Below are positions 23,640 through 31,741 of a stretch of DNA of 31,741 nt, one piece after another; the stretch's first letter is position 1, and every line of letters begins with the position of its first letter. The DNA lies in contig DBDQ01000026.1 of assembly GCA_002293665.1 (NCBI GenBank), positions 1 through 31,741 of the forward strand. Reading direction: 5' to 3'. Position numbers and translations under genes: made by a program. The notes below the pieces were generated by a model, which was not told the origin of the DNA, searched no databases, and saw only the letters and a program-made list of their open reading frames with translations. The stretch is from Alistipes sp. UBA928. Lineage in GTDB: Bacteria; Bacteroidota; Bacteroidia; Bacteroidales; Rikenellaceae.

Positions 23640-24539
23640 ATGCGAACGATCCCTTCCTCAGAACTGATAATAAACGCCGACGGATCGGTGTTCCATCTTC
23701 ACCTGCGGCCAGAGCAACTGGCCGACAGGGTAGTGCTGGTGGGCGATCCGGCGCGTGTGGAGCAGGTGGCGGCGCTGTTCGAGAGCCGCGAGTGCAGCGT
23801 GGCGAGCCGCGAATTCCACACCGTGACGGGCAGTTACCGCGGCAGGCGGATGACGGTTCTGTCGCACGGCATCGGCACCGACAACATCGACATTGTGGTG
23901 ACCGAACTCGACGCGCTGGCCAACATAGATTTCGCTACAAGGCAGGTGAGGCCCGGCCACCGGCGACTGACGATGCTGCGGCTCGGAACCTCGGGGGCGC
24001 TGCAGCGCGACCTGCGGATCGGCGATCTGATCTTCGCGCGCACCTCGGCGGGATTCGACGGGCTGCTGAACTGGTACGAGGGGCGCGACGGTGTGTGCGA
24101 CCTCGACCTCGAACGCGCTTTCATGCACCACACCGGCTGGAGCGAACAGTTGCCACGGCCCTATTTCATAGACGCCGACAGGGAGCTGCGAGAGGCGTTC
24201 GCAGGCGTCACCATCGAGGGGATTACCATATCGGCCCCCGGATTCTATGGCCCACAGGGTCGCTGGGTGAGAGTGCGGCCTGCCGACCCGGCGCTCAATG
24301 AGAAGATAGAGAGTTTTCGCGCGCCCGACCGCTACGATTCCGGCCGCATCAGACGTATCACCAACTATGAGATGGAAAGTTCGGCTCTGGCGGGCCTCGG
24401 CGCGCTTTTGGGCCATCGCGCGGCGACGGTCTGCACGGTGATCGCCCAGCGGGTGGCCGGCGAGGCGGAGACCGATTACAGGCCGTTTGTTGAAAATATG
24501 ATCAAAATATCGCTCGACAGGCTCGCGAAAATAGAATAA
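23640..24539 (+). CDS. Nucleoside phosphorylase (uridine phosphorylase-like)
   Basis: This 299-residue protein starts MRTIPSSELIINADGSVFHL at ATG 23640; a longer in-frame opening exists but runs through the palindromic repeat. Family features are VVLVGDPARVEQVA (phosphate-binding GDPxR), VLSHGIGTDNIDIVVTELDAL, LRLGTSGALQ and ITNYEMESSAL, the last being the ribose-binding ExxS/MES motif of the PNP/UDP family. It cleaves a nucleoside with phosphate to base and pentose-1-phosphate in salvage. Substrate preference (uridine versus purine nucleosides) cannot be read with certainty. It lies upstream of dnaN, which has its own -7 box. Confidence 0.92.
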   Translation: MRTIPSSELIINADGSVFHLHLRPEQLADRVVLVGDPARVEQVAALFESRECSVASREFHTVTGSYRGRRMTVLSHGIGTDNIDIVVTELDALANIDFATRQVRPGHRRLTMLRLGTSGALQRDLRIGDLIFARTSAGFDGLLNWYEGRDGVCDLDLERAFMHHTGWSEQLPRPYFIDADRELREAFAGVTIEGITISAPGFYGPQGRWVRVRPADPALNEKIESFRAPDRYDSGRIRRITNYEMESSALAGLGALLGHRAATVCTVIAQRVAGEAETDYRPFVENMIKISLDRLAKIE

Positions 24540-24546
24540 AATTGCC

Positions 24547-24554
24547 TATATTTG
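24547..24554 (+). promoter_or_regulatory. -7 box of dnaN
   Basis: TATATTTG matches TAnnTTTG exactly, 43 bases before the dnaN ATG and just after the phosphorylase stop. Confidence 0.55.
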
Positions 24555-24597
24555 CCTGATTAATGTTATAACAGATACGCATAAAAACTCGAACGAT

Positions 24598-25719
24598 ATG
24601 AAATTCACGGTATCAAGCTCGGCCCTGTTGCAGTTGTTGGCAACCACCGGAAAGATCATCAGCTCAAAGAACACGCTGCCGATACTCGACTACTTCCTGC
24701 TCGAACTGTCGGGCGACCAACTCAAGGCCACCGCCAGTGACCTCGAAACGACTTTCACGGGCACAATAAAGGTGGACGGAGTGGAGAGCGAAGGGCTCAT
24801 TGCCGCTCCCGCCAAACTGATGCTCGACACCCTCAAGGAGTTCTCCGAGCAGCCCATCACCATCGAGACCGGCTCGGAGGCGTGGGAGATAAAGCTGACA
24901 TGGAAAACGGGCGAGGCCACGATCCCCGGAACCTCGGGCCAAAGCTATCCCGCGGTGCAGGCGCTGGACGACGACAAAACCTCGATCACGTTCGACGCCG
25001 ACCTGCTCGAAAACGGAATATCGAAGACACTGTTCGCCACGGCCGACGACGAACTGAGGCCCGTGATGAACGGTGTGTTTATCAATATCGAGCCCGAGAA
25101 GGTGACTTTCGTTGCCACCGACGCCCACAAGCTCGTGCGCTACTCGTCGGCATTGGAGAGCGGACAGGCCGCCTCGTTCATACTGCCCAAAAAACCGGCC
25201 AATCTGCTCAAAGCCACCCTTGCGAAGGAAAACGGCGAGATCAACGCCGAGTTCGACACCAAGAACGTGGTCTTCGCCATAGGCTCCTACATGATGGTGT
25301 GCCGCCTGATCGAGGGAAATTATCCCAACTACAACGCCGTGATCCCCGCCGCAAATCCCAACCGCGTGATAGTAGACCGCGTGGAACTGCTCAACGGCAT
25401 ACGGCGTGTGGCGGTCTGCTCGAATCAGGCCACCAATCTCATTAAGCTCGAGATCACGCCCAACCACATAGACCTTCTGGCGCAGGACCTCGACTTCTCG
25501 GTGTCGGCGCGTGAGGCGGTGGCGGCTTCCTACGAGGGTGGGCCCATCACGATCGGTTTCAAATCGACGTTCCTGGTGGAGATACTCGCCAACATCGAGA
25601 CTCCGAGCGTTGTGATGGAACTGGCCGATTCGACGCGCGCCGGGGTGTTCAAACCCATGCACGACGAACCGCAAACTTCTGAAGCATTGATGCTGCTCAT
25701 GCCGATGATGATCTCTTAA
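24598..25719 (+). CDS. dnaN: DNA polymerase III beta subunit (sliding clamp)
   Basis: This 373-residue protein begins MKFTVSSSALLQLLATTGKI and shows KNTLPILDYFLLEL, FSEQPITIETGSEAWEIKL, DELRPVMNGVFINI, VATDAHKLVRYS, LIEGNYPNYNAVIP and the C-terminal LLMPMMIS, all typical of DnaN. It forms the ring that tethers the replicative polymerase to DNA. Its length is normal. It is not next to dnaA or recF here, unlike in many bacteria. Instead it is followed after 9 bases by a DEDDh exonuclease gene, so a clamp and a proofreading-type nuclease are co-transcribed. Confidence 0.97.
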   Translation: MKFTVSSSALLQLLATTGKIISSKNTLPILDYFLLELSGDQLKATASDLETTFTGTIKVDGVESEGLIAAPAKLMLDTLKEFSEQPITIETGSEAWEIKLTWKTGEATIPGTSGQSYPAVQALDDDKTSITFDADLLENGISKTLFATADDELRPVMNGVFINIEPEKVTFVATDAHKLVRYSSALESGQAASFILPKKPANLLKATLAKENGEINAEFDTKNVVFAIGSYMMVCRLIEGNYPNYNAVIPAANPNRVIVDRVELLNGIRRVAVCSNQATNLIKLEITPNHIDLLAQDLDFSVSAREAVAASYEGGPITIGFKSTFLVEILANIETPSVVMELADSTRAGVFKPMHDEPQTSEALMLLMPMMIS

Positions 25720-25728
25720 CGCCACGGG

Positions 25729-26493
25729 ATGCAGTTACAGCTCAAGAATCCGATCATTTTTCTCGACCTCGAGACCACGGGGGTCGATGTATCGCGCGAC
25801 AGAATAGTCGAAATTTCGCTCGTGAAGGTGCTGCCCGGCGGCGACCGCGAGGTTAAAACGCGGCGCGTGAACCCCGAAATGCCCATCCCGCCCGAGGCCA
25901 CGGCCATTCACGGTATCACGGACGACGATGTGAAGGACGCACCCGTGTTCCGTGCAATAGCCAAATCTTTGGCATCGTATATGGAGGGTTGCGACCTCGG
26001 TGGTTACAACTCCAACCGGTTCGATATTCCGATGCTCGTGGAGGAGTTCCTGCGCGCGGGGGTCGACGTCGACTTCAAGCGGCGTAAGTTCGTCGACGTG
26101 CAGAACATATTTCACCAGAAGGAACGGCGCACGCTCGAGGCTGCATATAAGTTCTACTGCGACCGCGAGTTGGAGGGTGCGCACTCGGCCGAGGCCGACG
26201 TGATGGCTACTTACGAAGTACTCGAGGCGCAGCTCGACCGCTATCCCGATCTTCAGAACGACGTCGCTTTCTTGGCCGACTACTCGGCGCGCGACAACTG
26301 CGCCGACTACGCCGGACGGATCGTGTACGACGACAAGGGGATCGAAGTGTTCGGTTTCGGTAAACACAAGGGACGCTCGGTGGCCGATGTTTTCCAGCGC
26401 GAACCGACCTACTACGCATGGATGATGGATGGTGACTTTCCTGCCTATACCAAGAAGGTTATCACCGAGATCAGATTGCGGGGGAAGAGTTGA
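25729..26493 (+). CDS. DEDDh 3'-5' exonuclease (DnaQ/exonuclease X-like)
   Basis: In this 254-residue protein the exonuclease motifs are complete: D13 and E15 in FLDLETTG, D99 in NSNRFDIPML, and H152 with D157 in AHSAEADVMAT. The last 60 residues carry VFGFGKHKGRSVADVFQREPTYYAWMM, a C-terminal segment like that of exonuclease X/DUF3820 proteins. It should degrade single-stranded DNA 3' to 5' and could act as a polymerase III epsilon-like proofreader or a repair nuclease. Position directly behind dnaN favours a replication role. No obvious clamp-binding pentapeptide was identified with confidence. Confidence 0.92.
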   Translation: MQLQLKNPIIFLDLETTGVDVSRDRIVEISLVKVLPGGDREVKTRRVNPEMPIPPEATAIHGITDDDVKDAPVFRAIAKSLASYMEGCDLGGYNSNRFDIPMLVEEFLRAGVDVDFKRRKFVDVQNIFHQKERRTLEAAYKFYCDRELEGAHSAEADVMATYEVLEAQLDRYPDLQNDVAFLADYSARDNCADYAGRIVYDDKGIEVFGFGKHKGRSVADVFQREPTYYAWMMDGDFPAYTKKVITEIRLRGKS

Positions 26494-26523
26494 CAATGGA
26501 GAATTGAAAATTAGTTTGGACGG

Positions 26524-28065
26524 GTGAGACGCTTTTATACATACTTGATTGTGGGAGCGCTGGTTTTGACCGGTGCTCTTCCGGCTGTGGGACAGGATCT
26601 CCGGGTGAACGACGACAACGAAATGTCGACCGGAGATATGAGGCGTCAGGCCCGTTTGTTCGACGAGCACATCGTCAGGATGGGCGAGACGGGATTCTCC
26701 ATTGCACGGGGCTACGCCATTGCGCCGGAGACGCTTGTCGAGGATAATCCGGGAGTCGATCTGGCCAAAATCAGGGTAGGGCAGGTGCTCCTGATCCGCA
26801 AGAGAGAGAGAGGCCGCACCGAAGCGGCACAGGTGGCCCGTCTGTGGGAAGATATGATTGCACGTAACGCTGCCGACGAGGCGGTGCGCCGGGCGGCCGC
26901 TCAAGCCGCGGCCAAGGAGGCGGTGCCCCCTGTCGACACCCTTTGGAGAATGGTCGCCGACGGTTACGGCCCCGAGGGAGGGATATTTTCGCCCGAGGGT
27001 GGCGGTCGGCGGTCGGCGGTGCGCGATTTCAGCGAGGGCGGCGTGCCCCATGTCGCGCTGATGCTGCCCCTGAACCAGCCCGGCAGCCAGTTCACCGATC
27101 TCTACAAAGGGGCTCTTGTGGCGCTCGAAGACCTGAAGAAGCAGGGCCGCTCGGCACAGGTAACTCTCTATAACAGCGAGAATTCGGCGGAGAAAGTGAG
27201 GCGCATCGTTACCTCGAACGAGTTTGCCGACACCGACCTCATTATCGGCCCAGTGTATGAGGACGAGACGGAACCGGCGGTGCGGTTCGGCGAGGTTATG
27301 GGGGTGCCGGTGGTGTCGCCGCTCGCCTCGCTGCAACGCCTCGACAGCGAGATGCTGTGGCAGATGGCGCCCGATGCTGCGTCGAAATACGATAAACTGC
27401 GCCCCGGGTTGCAGGGCAATGTCAACATCGTGGTAGTCTCCTCGGGCGGGGCCGACGATGCGGAGTTCAAACGCGAGATAACCGCCGAGTTGGGCGACCG
27501 CAGCTATTCGCGGTACACCGTCGGCAGCGGCAACATAGTTTCGCTGCTCGACTGGGAAAGGCCGAACGTGCTGATCGTGCTGGCCGCGAGCGAACAGTCT
27601 GTCAACTATGCACTTGCAACCATATCTTCGTCCTACAACTACGCCGTGGCGACACGTCCGGGCCGACCCTCGATCACGGTGGTCGGTACCTCGCGGTGGG
27701 CTAATTACAACAGTGGCGTGTCGTTAGACCTGAACCTGCTGTTCAAACTCAACACACGTTTTGTGACAAACTATCACATAGATCGCAGTGATCGCGAGAC
27801 GAGGCTGTTCGAGGCGCGCTATCTCGAGCTCTACGGCGAATTCCCGTCGAAGTCGGCTTTCCGGGGCTACGACGCGGTGGCGTTGTTCGTGGGGGCGCTG
27901 TTCGAGAGCGGCGCGGCGTTCGACCAACGGATAGAGAGGGTGGGGGCGGCCCCGCTCGGCACCGGCTACCGGTTCGTGCGGAACGGCGGGTATACCGGCC
28001 GACATATCAACGACCAGTGGACACTCGTCACGTACTCAAGCGATTACAACATAACAACAGAATAG
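26524..28065 (+). CDS. LysM plus periplasmic ligand-binding-fold protein (LpoA-like)
   Basis: This 513-residue protein starts at a GTG (MRRFYTYLIVGALVLTGALPAVGQ, a signal peptide with likely cleavage after VGQ). Residues 48-92 are a LysM-like unit (HIVRMGETGFSIARGYAIAPETLVEDNPG, then VGQVLLI). After an alanine-rich helical linker comes a type I periplasmic-binding fold: VALMLPLNQPGSQFTDLYKGALVAL, TSNEFADTDLIIGPVYEDET, VPVVSPLASLQ and FRGYDAVALFVGALF. LysM suggests peptidoglycan attachment. The fold resembles LpoA activators of penicillin-binding proteins and ABC transporter substrate-binding proteins, and no transporter genes are near. A cell-wall role is favoured but unproven. Confidence 0.82.
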   Translation: MRRFYTYLIVGALVLTGALPAVGQDLRVNDDNEMSTGDMRRQARLFDEHIVRMGETGFSIARGYAIAPETLVEDNPGVDLAKIRVGQVLLIRKRERGRTEAAQVARLWEDMIARNAADEAVRRAAAQAAAKEAVPPVDTLWRMVADGYGPEGGIFSPEGGGRRSAVRDFSEGGVPHVALMLPLNQPGSQFTDLYKGALVALEDLKKQGRSAQVTLYNSENSAEKVRRIVTSNEFADTDLIIGPVYEDETEPAVRFGEVMGVPVVSPLASLQRLDSEMLWQMAPDAASKYDKLRPGLQGNVNIVVVSSGGADDAEFKREITAELGDRSYSRYTVGSGNIVSLLDWERPNVLIVLAASEQSVNYALATISSSYNYAVATRPGRPSITVVGTSRWANYNSGVSLDLNLLFKLNTRFVTNYHIDRSDRETRLFEARYLELYGEFPSKSAFRGYDAVALFVGALFESGAAFDQRIERVGAAPLGTGYRFVRNGGYTGRHINDQWTLVTYSSDYNITTE

Positions 28066-28125
28066 ATACACCCGGCTTAAAATTGTAACTAAATCCAACT
28101 TACTACGAATTTAACACTTCCCCCG

Positions 28126-28938
28126 ATGAAAAAACTCTTTATTGTGACCATTGCCGTTGTGTCGGCATCGGTCGCCTCCGCGCAGTTGCGTATCGGAGGC
28201 CGCAGTATCAATGTAGAAAAAGCCGTTCAGGCTGCCAGCGACGCTGCCACAGCGATCGCGCTCACCGACGAAGACGTGGCCGAACTGTGCCGCGAGTCGG
28301 TCGAGTGGATGGACGAGAATAACCCCATCGCCGGCCCCGACACCTATTGGGGAGAACGCCTGGCTCGGCTCACCGAAGGGCTGACGGAAGCTAACGGCCT
28401 GCCGCTAAATTTCAAAGTGTACCACGTGATCGACATCAACGCTTTTGCGAGCGGCGACGGCAGCATTCGTGTCTTCTCTTCGCTGATGGACATTATGGAC
28501 GACGACGAACTGATGGCTATTATCGGCCATGAGATAGGCCACATTGCGAACCACGACGTGAAAGACGCCATCAAGACTGCCTATCTGGCCGCTGCCGCGC
28601 GCGGGGCGATCTCGTCGACGGGTGGCAAGGCGGCGGCTCTGACCGATTCGCAGTTGGGTGACCTGGCGATGGCTTTGACAGACTCGCAGTTTTCGCAGGC
28701 TCAGGAGTTTGCAGCCGATGACTACGGTTTTAAGGTGTGTATGGAGCAGGGTTACGACCCCTATGGCATGGCTAACTCATTGCAAAAACTGGTCGACCTG
28801 TCGACGGGTGAGAAGGCTTCGGCTCTTCAGAAGATGTTCTCGTCGCATCCCGATAGTGCAAAGCGTGCCGCCCGCATGCGCGAAGTGGCCCGCGAGGCGG
28901 TCAGCCCCGAAATAATCCCTATGATTATGATTGAGTAG
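28126..28938 (+). CDS. M48-family metalloprotease, secreted
   Basis: This 270-residue protein has the signal MKKLFIVTIAVVSASVASAQ. The zinc site is HEIGH with H135, E136 and H139, and the third ligand is E194 in QAQEFAADDYGF. INAFASGDGSIRVFSSLMDIM is the M48 edge-strand region and MFSSHPDSAKRAARM the typical C-terminal SHP motif. There are no strong membrane spans beyond the signal, unlike HtpX, so it is periplasmic, like LoiP/YcaL types. A role in envelope protein quality control is likely. It is separated by 60 bases from the LysM protein gene and followed by a strong terminator. Confidence 0.92.
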   Translation: MKKLFIVTIAVVSASVASAQLRIGGRSINVEKAVQAASDAATAIALTDEDVAELCRESVEWMDENNPIAGPDTYWGERLARLTEGLTEANGLPLNFKVYHVIDINAFASGDGSIRVFSSLMDIMDDDELMAIIGHEIGHIANHDVKDAIKTAYLAAAARGAISSTGGKAAALTDSQLGDLAMALTDSQFSQAQEFAADDYGFKVCMEQGYDPYGMANSLQKLVDLSTGEKASALQKMFSSHPDSAKRAARMREVAREAVSPEIIPMIMIE

Positions 28939-28960
28939 CCACGTTGTGTGCTAAAGAACG

Positions 28961-28992
28961 AAAGAGCGGCTTACTTGGCCGCTCTTTTTCTG
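28961..28992. terminator. Terminator shared by the M48 peptidase and typA genes
   Basis: AAAGAGCGGC and GCCGCTCTTT form a perfect 10-base stem around a TTACTTG loop, followed by further Ts on the plus strand. The right arm and loop lie inside the last codons and stop of typA on the minus strand. The opposite arm supplies a T-run for typA too. Confidence 0.8.
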
Positions 28993-30779
28993 TCGTTTTC
29001 GTCGAGGAGGATTTTGCGCAAGCGCATCGAGTGGGGCGTGACTTCGACATATTCGTCCTCTTTGATGTATTCGAGCGCCTCCTCGAGCGAGAAGATCACG
29101 GGTGGGGCGATCGACATCTTTTCGTCGGAGCCGCTGGCCCGCATGTTTGTCAGTTTCTTGCTCTTGGTGAGGTTCACCACCATATCCTCGCTGCGGGTGT
29201 TCTCGCCCACGACCTGACCGGCGTAGACCTCCTCGCCGGGGGGGATGAAAAATCTGCCGCGATCCTGTAACTTATTTATGGCGTAGGCGTATGCCGGGCC
29301 GGTCTCCATTGCGATGAGTGAGCCGGCGGTGCGCATCTCGATGTCGCCTTTCCACGGTTCGAAACCCTTCATGCGGTGGGCCATGATCGCCTCGCCGGCG
29401 GTGGCGGTGAGCATACCGCTGCGCAGGCCGATGATGCCGCGCGAGGGTATCTCGAATTCGAGACGGGTACGCTCGCCGTGGGTCTCCATCTTCAGGAGAG
29501 TTCCTCGGCGGCGGGTGACCATTTCTATGGCGCGGCCGGAATGCTCCTCGGGCAGGTCTATGGTTAGCTCCTCGACGGGCTCGCACTTCACACCGTCGAT
29601 CTCCTTTATGATAACCTGCGGCTGGCCCACCTGAAGTTCGTAGCCCTCGCGGCGCATCGTTTCGATCAGCACGCTCAGGTGTAGCACCCCGCGGCCGAAG
29701 ACGGTGAACGAGTCGGCGTTGGCCCCCGGTTCGACCCTCAGCGCAAGGTTCTTTTCGAGTTCGCGGTCGAGACGTTCGCGGATGTGGCGCGAGGTGACGA
29801 ACTTGCCGTCGCGGCCGAAGAAGGGCGAGTCGTTGATCGTGAAGAGCATCGACATTGTAGGTTCGTCGATGGCGATGGGCTCCAGAGCCTCGGGATTTTC
29901 GAGGTCGCACACCGTGTCGCCAATCTCGAAACCGTCGATGCCCACCAGCGCGCATATCTCGCCGCAGAGTACCTCGTTGACCTTAGATTTGCCGAGGCCG
30001 TCGAAGACCATGAGCTCCTTGATGCGAGTTTTAACGAGAGTGTGGCCGTCGCGTTTGGCGAGCGTCACCCCCTGGCCGTTTCGCAGCACTCCGCGGGTGA
30101 GTTTGCCAACGGCTATGCGGCCTATGTAAGGCGAGTACTCGAGCGAGGTGATGAGCAGTTGGGGCGTGCCCTCCTGCACCACCGGTGCGGGAATATCGTC
30201 GATGATGGCGTCCAGGAGCGGAATTATGCTGTCGGTGCGCTCGGCGAGTTTGTGTGACATCCAGCCCTGTTTGGCGCTGCCGTAGATGGTGCGGAAGTCG
30301 AGTTGTTCTTCGGTGGCGTCGAGGTCGAACATGAGGTCGAAAACCTGCTCGTGGACAAATTCGGGGCGACAGTTGGGTTTGTCGACCTTGTTGATGACCA
30401 CGATCGGTTTTTTGCCGAGGGCGAGCGCCTTTTGGAGCACGAACCGGGTTTGCGGCATCGTCCCCTCGAAAGCGTCTACCAGCAGCAGCACCCCGTCGCA
30501 CATGCCGAGCACGCGCTCGACCTCGCCTCCGAAGTCGGAGTGGCCGGGGGTGTCTATGATGTTTATCTTGAAGTCCTTGTAGTTGACCGACACGTTTTTG
30601 GACAGGATCGTGATACCACGTTCGCGCTCGAGGTCGCCGCTGTCCATGATGAGTTCGCCGGCGGGGGCCTGGCTTTGGCGCATCAACTGCCCCTGATAGA
30701 TCATTTTGTCGACGAGGGTAGTTTTACCGTGATCTACGTGGGCTATGATGGCTATGTTTCGTATCTTTTGCATTTGCAA
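28971..30779 (-). CDS. typA: Translational GTPase TypA/BipA
   Basis: This 602-residue protein has GTPase motifs at the N-terminus: AHVDHGKTTLVDKM (13-26), RERGITI with the switch threonine, DTPGH and NKVDKP. RTRLEFEIPSRGIIGLRSGMLTATAGEAIM and a C-terminal NLTKSKKLTNMRASGSDEKMSI segment are BipA signatures. TypA binds the ribosome and aids 50S assembly and growth under cold or other stress. Start at 30779 or two codons later (MQKIRNIAI) are both possible. A -7 box lies 16 bases upstream. The gene ends within a bidirectional terminator. Confidence 0.97.
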   Translation of the reverse strand: MQMQKIRNIAIIAHVDHGKTTLVDKMIYQGQLMRQSQAPAGELIMDSGDLERERGITILSKNVSVNYKDFKINIIDTPGHSDFGGEVERVLGMCDGVLLLVDAFEGTMPQTRFVLQKALALGKKPIVVINKVDKPNCRPEFVHEQVFDLMFDLDATEEQLDFRTIYGSAKQGWMSHKLAERTDSIIPLLDAIIDDIPAPVVQEGTPQLLITSLEYSPYIGRIAVGKLTRGVLRNGQGVTLAKRDGHTLVKTRIKELMVFDGLGKSKVNEVLCGEICALVGIDGFEIGDTVCDLENPEALEPIAIDEPTMSMLFTINDSPFFGRDGKFVTSRHIRERLDRELEKNLALRVEPGANADSFTVFGRGVLHLSVLIETMRREGYELQVGQPQVIIKEIDGVKCEPVEELTIDLPEEHSGRAIEMVTRRRGTLLKMETHGERTRLEFEIPSRGIIGLRSGMLTATAGEAIMAHRMKGFEPWKGDIEMRTAGSLIAMETGPAYAYAINKLQDRGRFFIPPGEEVYAGQVVGENTRSEDMVVNLTKSKKLTNMRASGSDEKMSIAPPVIFSLEEALEYIKEDEYVEVTPHSMRLRKILLDENDRKRAAK

Positions 30780-30795
30780 TCTTTTGATTAGGGCG

Positions 30796-30803
30796 CAAAG
30801 GTA
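30796..30803 (-). promoter_or_regulatory. -7 box of typA
   Basis: The minus strand reads TACCTTTG, a TAnnTTTG match 16 bases before the typA start and directly after the metK terminator. Confidence 0.55.
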
Positions 30804-30805
30804 CG

Positions 30806-30831
30806 AAAAAAGGATGCCCTTTCAGGCATCC
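30806..30831 (-). terminator. Rho-independent terminator of metK
   Basis: On the minus strand GGATGCC-TGAAAG-GGCATCC forms a 7-base stem followed by six Ts, 23 bases after the metK stop. Confidence 0.8.
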
Positions 30832-30853
30832 CTGTTTCATTTTTTAAAATTTT

Positions 30854-31741
30854 TTAAAGACAGAACTCCTTGCGAATGTCGTCCACAGCGTCGAGTTTTT
30901 CCCATCCGAAGAACTCCACCTTGCGGGTGGTCTCGCGGCCGCTCTCGAAAACCTTCACCTCGCGGGTGTAGGGCCGGTTGCCGAAATGGCCGTAGGAGGC
31001 GGTGGCCTCGAAGATGGGATTCTTGAGCCCGAACATTTCGACTATTGCCGCCGGGCGCAGGTCGAACATTGCCGAGATGCGGTCGGCGATCTCACCGTCG
31101 GAGAGCTTCACTTGCGAGGTGCCGTAGGTGTCGACGTAGACACTCAGGGGCTGTGCAATGCCGATGGCGTAGGAGATTTGCACGAGCATCTCGCCCGCAA
31201 CTCCCGCCGCCACCATGTTCTTGGCGATCCAGCGCGCCATGTAGGCGGCAGAGCGGTCGACCTTCGAGGAGTCCTTGCCCGAGAATGCACCGCCGCCGTG
31301 CGCCCCGCGGCCGCCGTAGGTGTCGACTATGATCTTGCGGCCCGTGAGGCCGGTGTCGCCGTGGGGGCCGCCGATGACGAATTTGCCCGTCGGGTTGACG
31401 TGCAGAATGTGTTTACAATCAAGTAGTTCCGAAAGGCGGTCGCCTGCCCGTTCGAGGCGCGCCTTCACGCGCGGCAACAAGATATTCTCGACGTCGGCCT
31501 TTATTTCTGCGACGCTCACATCCTCGTCGTGCTGGGTCGAGACGACTATCGTATGGACTCTCAGCGGTTTACGATCGTCGCCGTACTCGATGGTCACCTG
31601 ACTCTTGGCGTCGGGGCGCAGGTAGGTCATCACCTTACCCTCGCGGCGGATGACGGCCAGTTCTTTCAGAATGACGTGCGAAAGGATCGCCGTGGCGGGC
31701 ATGAATTCGCGGCTCTCGTCGGTGGCGTAGCCGAACATAAT
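30854..31741 (-). CDS. metK: S-adenosylmethionine synthetase, 5' end outside window
   Basis: About 295 C-terminal codons are visible, starting inside the MFGYATDE motif that marks the adenine-binding loop of MetK. SHVILKELAVIRREGK, TIVVSTQHDE, NPTGKFVIGGPHGDTGLTGRKI, and GAHGGGAFSGKDSSKVDRSAAY follow, the latter being the second MetK signature with phosphate-binding residues. The enzyme makes AdoMet from methionine and ATP. The start and first 120 or so residues lie beyond the right edge. The frame is intact across the visible part. Confidence 0.97.
   Translation of the reverse strand: MMFGYATDESREFMPATAILSHVILKELAVIRREGKVMTYLRPDAKSQVTIEYGDDRKPLRVHTIVVSTQHDEDVSVAEIKADVENILLPRVKARLERAGDRLSELLDCKHILHVNPTGKFVIGGPHGDTGLTGRKIIVDTYGGRGAHGGGAFSGKDSSKVDRSAAYMARWIAKNMVAAGVAGEMLVQISYAIGIAQPLSVYVDTYGTSQVKLSDGEIADRISAMFDLRPAAIVEMFGLKNPIFEATASYGHFGNRPYTREVKVFESGRETTRKVEFFGWEKLDAVDDIRKEFCL

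Noticed and set aside
25735..27336. 533-codon open frame on the minus strand
   Set aside because: Antisense to the exonuclease and LysM protein genes, which both have clear family motifs; no start context or motifs of its own.
1..31741. CRISPR arrays, transposases, integrases, phage genes or antiphage systems
   Set aside because: No direct-repeat arrays, IS ends or recognisable genes of these types were found on either strand.

Overview
The window looks like chromosomal DNA of a GC-rich Bacteroidales, most likely an Alistipes-like member of the Rikenellaceae. The clues are Bacteroidota-type promoters (TAnnTTTG -7 boxes, few Shine-Dalgarno sites), a type III glutamine synthetase, a DapL-type aminotransferase, fimbrillin-like and FISUMP lipoproteins, the carboxynorspermidine polyamine route, and a cysteate synthase. 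Cysteate synthase fits the sulfonolipid-making habit known for Alistipes. The assignment rests on recalled family resemblance, not on a search.

Layout. (1) 1-5804, minus strand: one tightly packed operon. It runs from a DapL-like aminotransferase through glutamine synthetase III, hisH and hisF to glmS (cut by the window edge). It couples glutamine synthesis to two glutamine-consuming amidotransferases. (2) 5974-10932, plus strand: a divergent Lrp/AsnC regulator, NADP-type glutamate dehydrogenase, and a 988-residue protein with two receiver-like domains and a PEP-synthase-type ATP-grasp domain. Together these two blocks form a nitrogen/carbon assimilation locus. (3) 10962-18660: an accessory stretch. 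It holds a flavodoxin lipoprotein, a decayed methyltransferase, two fimbrillin-like lipoproteins with a TIM-barrel-like companion, a neutral-ceramidase-like hydrolase, a small secreted protein, and a chimeric pseudogene made from an aromatic amino acid ammonia-lyase fragment joined to a secreted-protein gene. (4) 18855-19059: a terminator and tRNA-Lys(UUU). (5) 19231-22931, plus strand: carboxynorspermidine dehydrogenase, carboxynorspermidine decarboxylase and cysteate synthase in one operon behind a good promoter. (6) 23017-28938, plus strand: a PepSY-like lipoprotein, a palindromic interspersed element, nucleoside phosphorylase, dnaN with a DEDDh exonuclease, a LysM/ligand-binding protein and an M48 peptidase. 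(7) 28971-31741, minus strand: typA/bipA and the 3' part of metK.

No CRISPR array, transposase, integrase or phage module was seen. The most unusual items are the DapL-like aminotransferase whose substrate pocket residues appear replaced, the receiver-receiver-PEP-synthase-like protein that lacks the phosphohistidine domain, and cysteate synthase placed in a polyamine operon.
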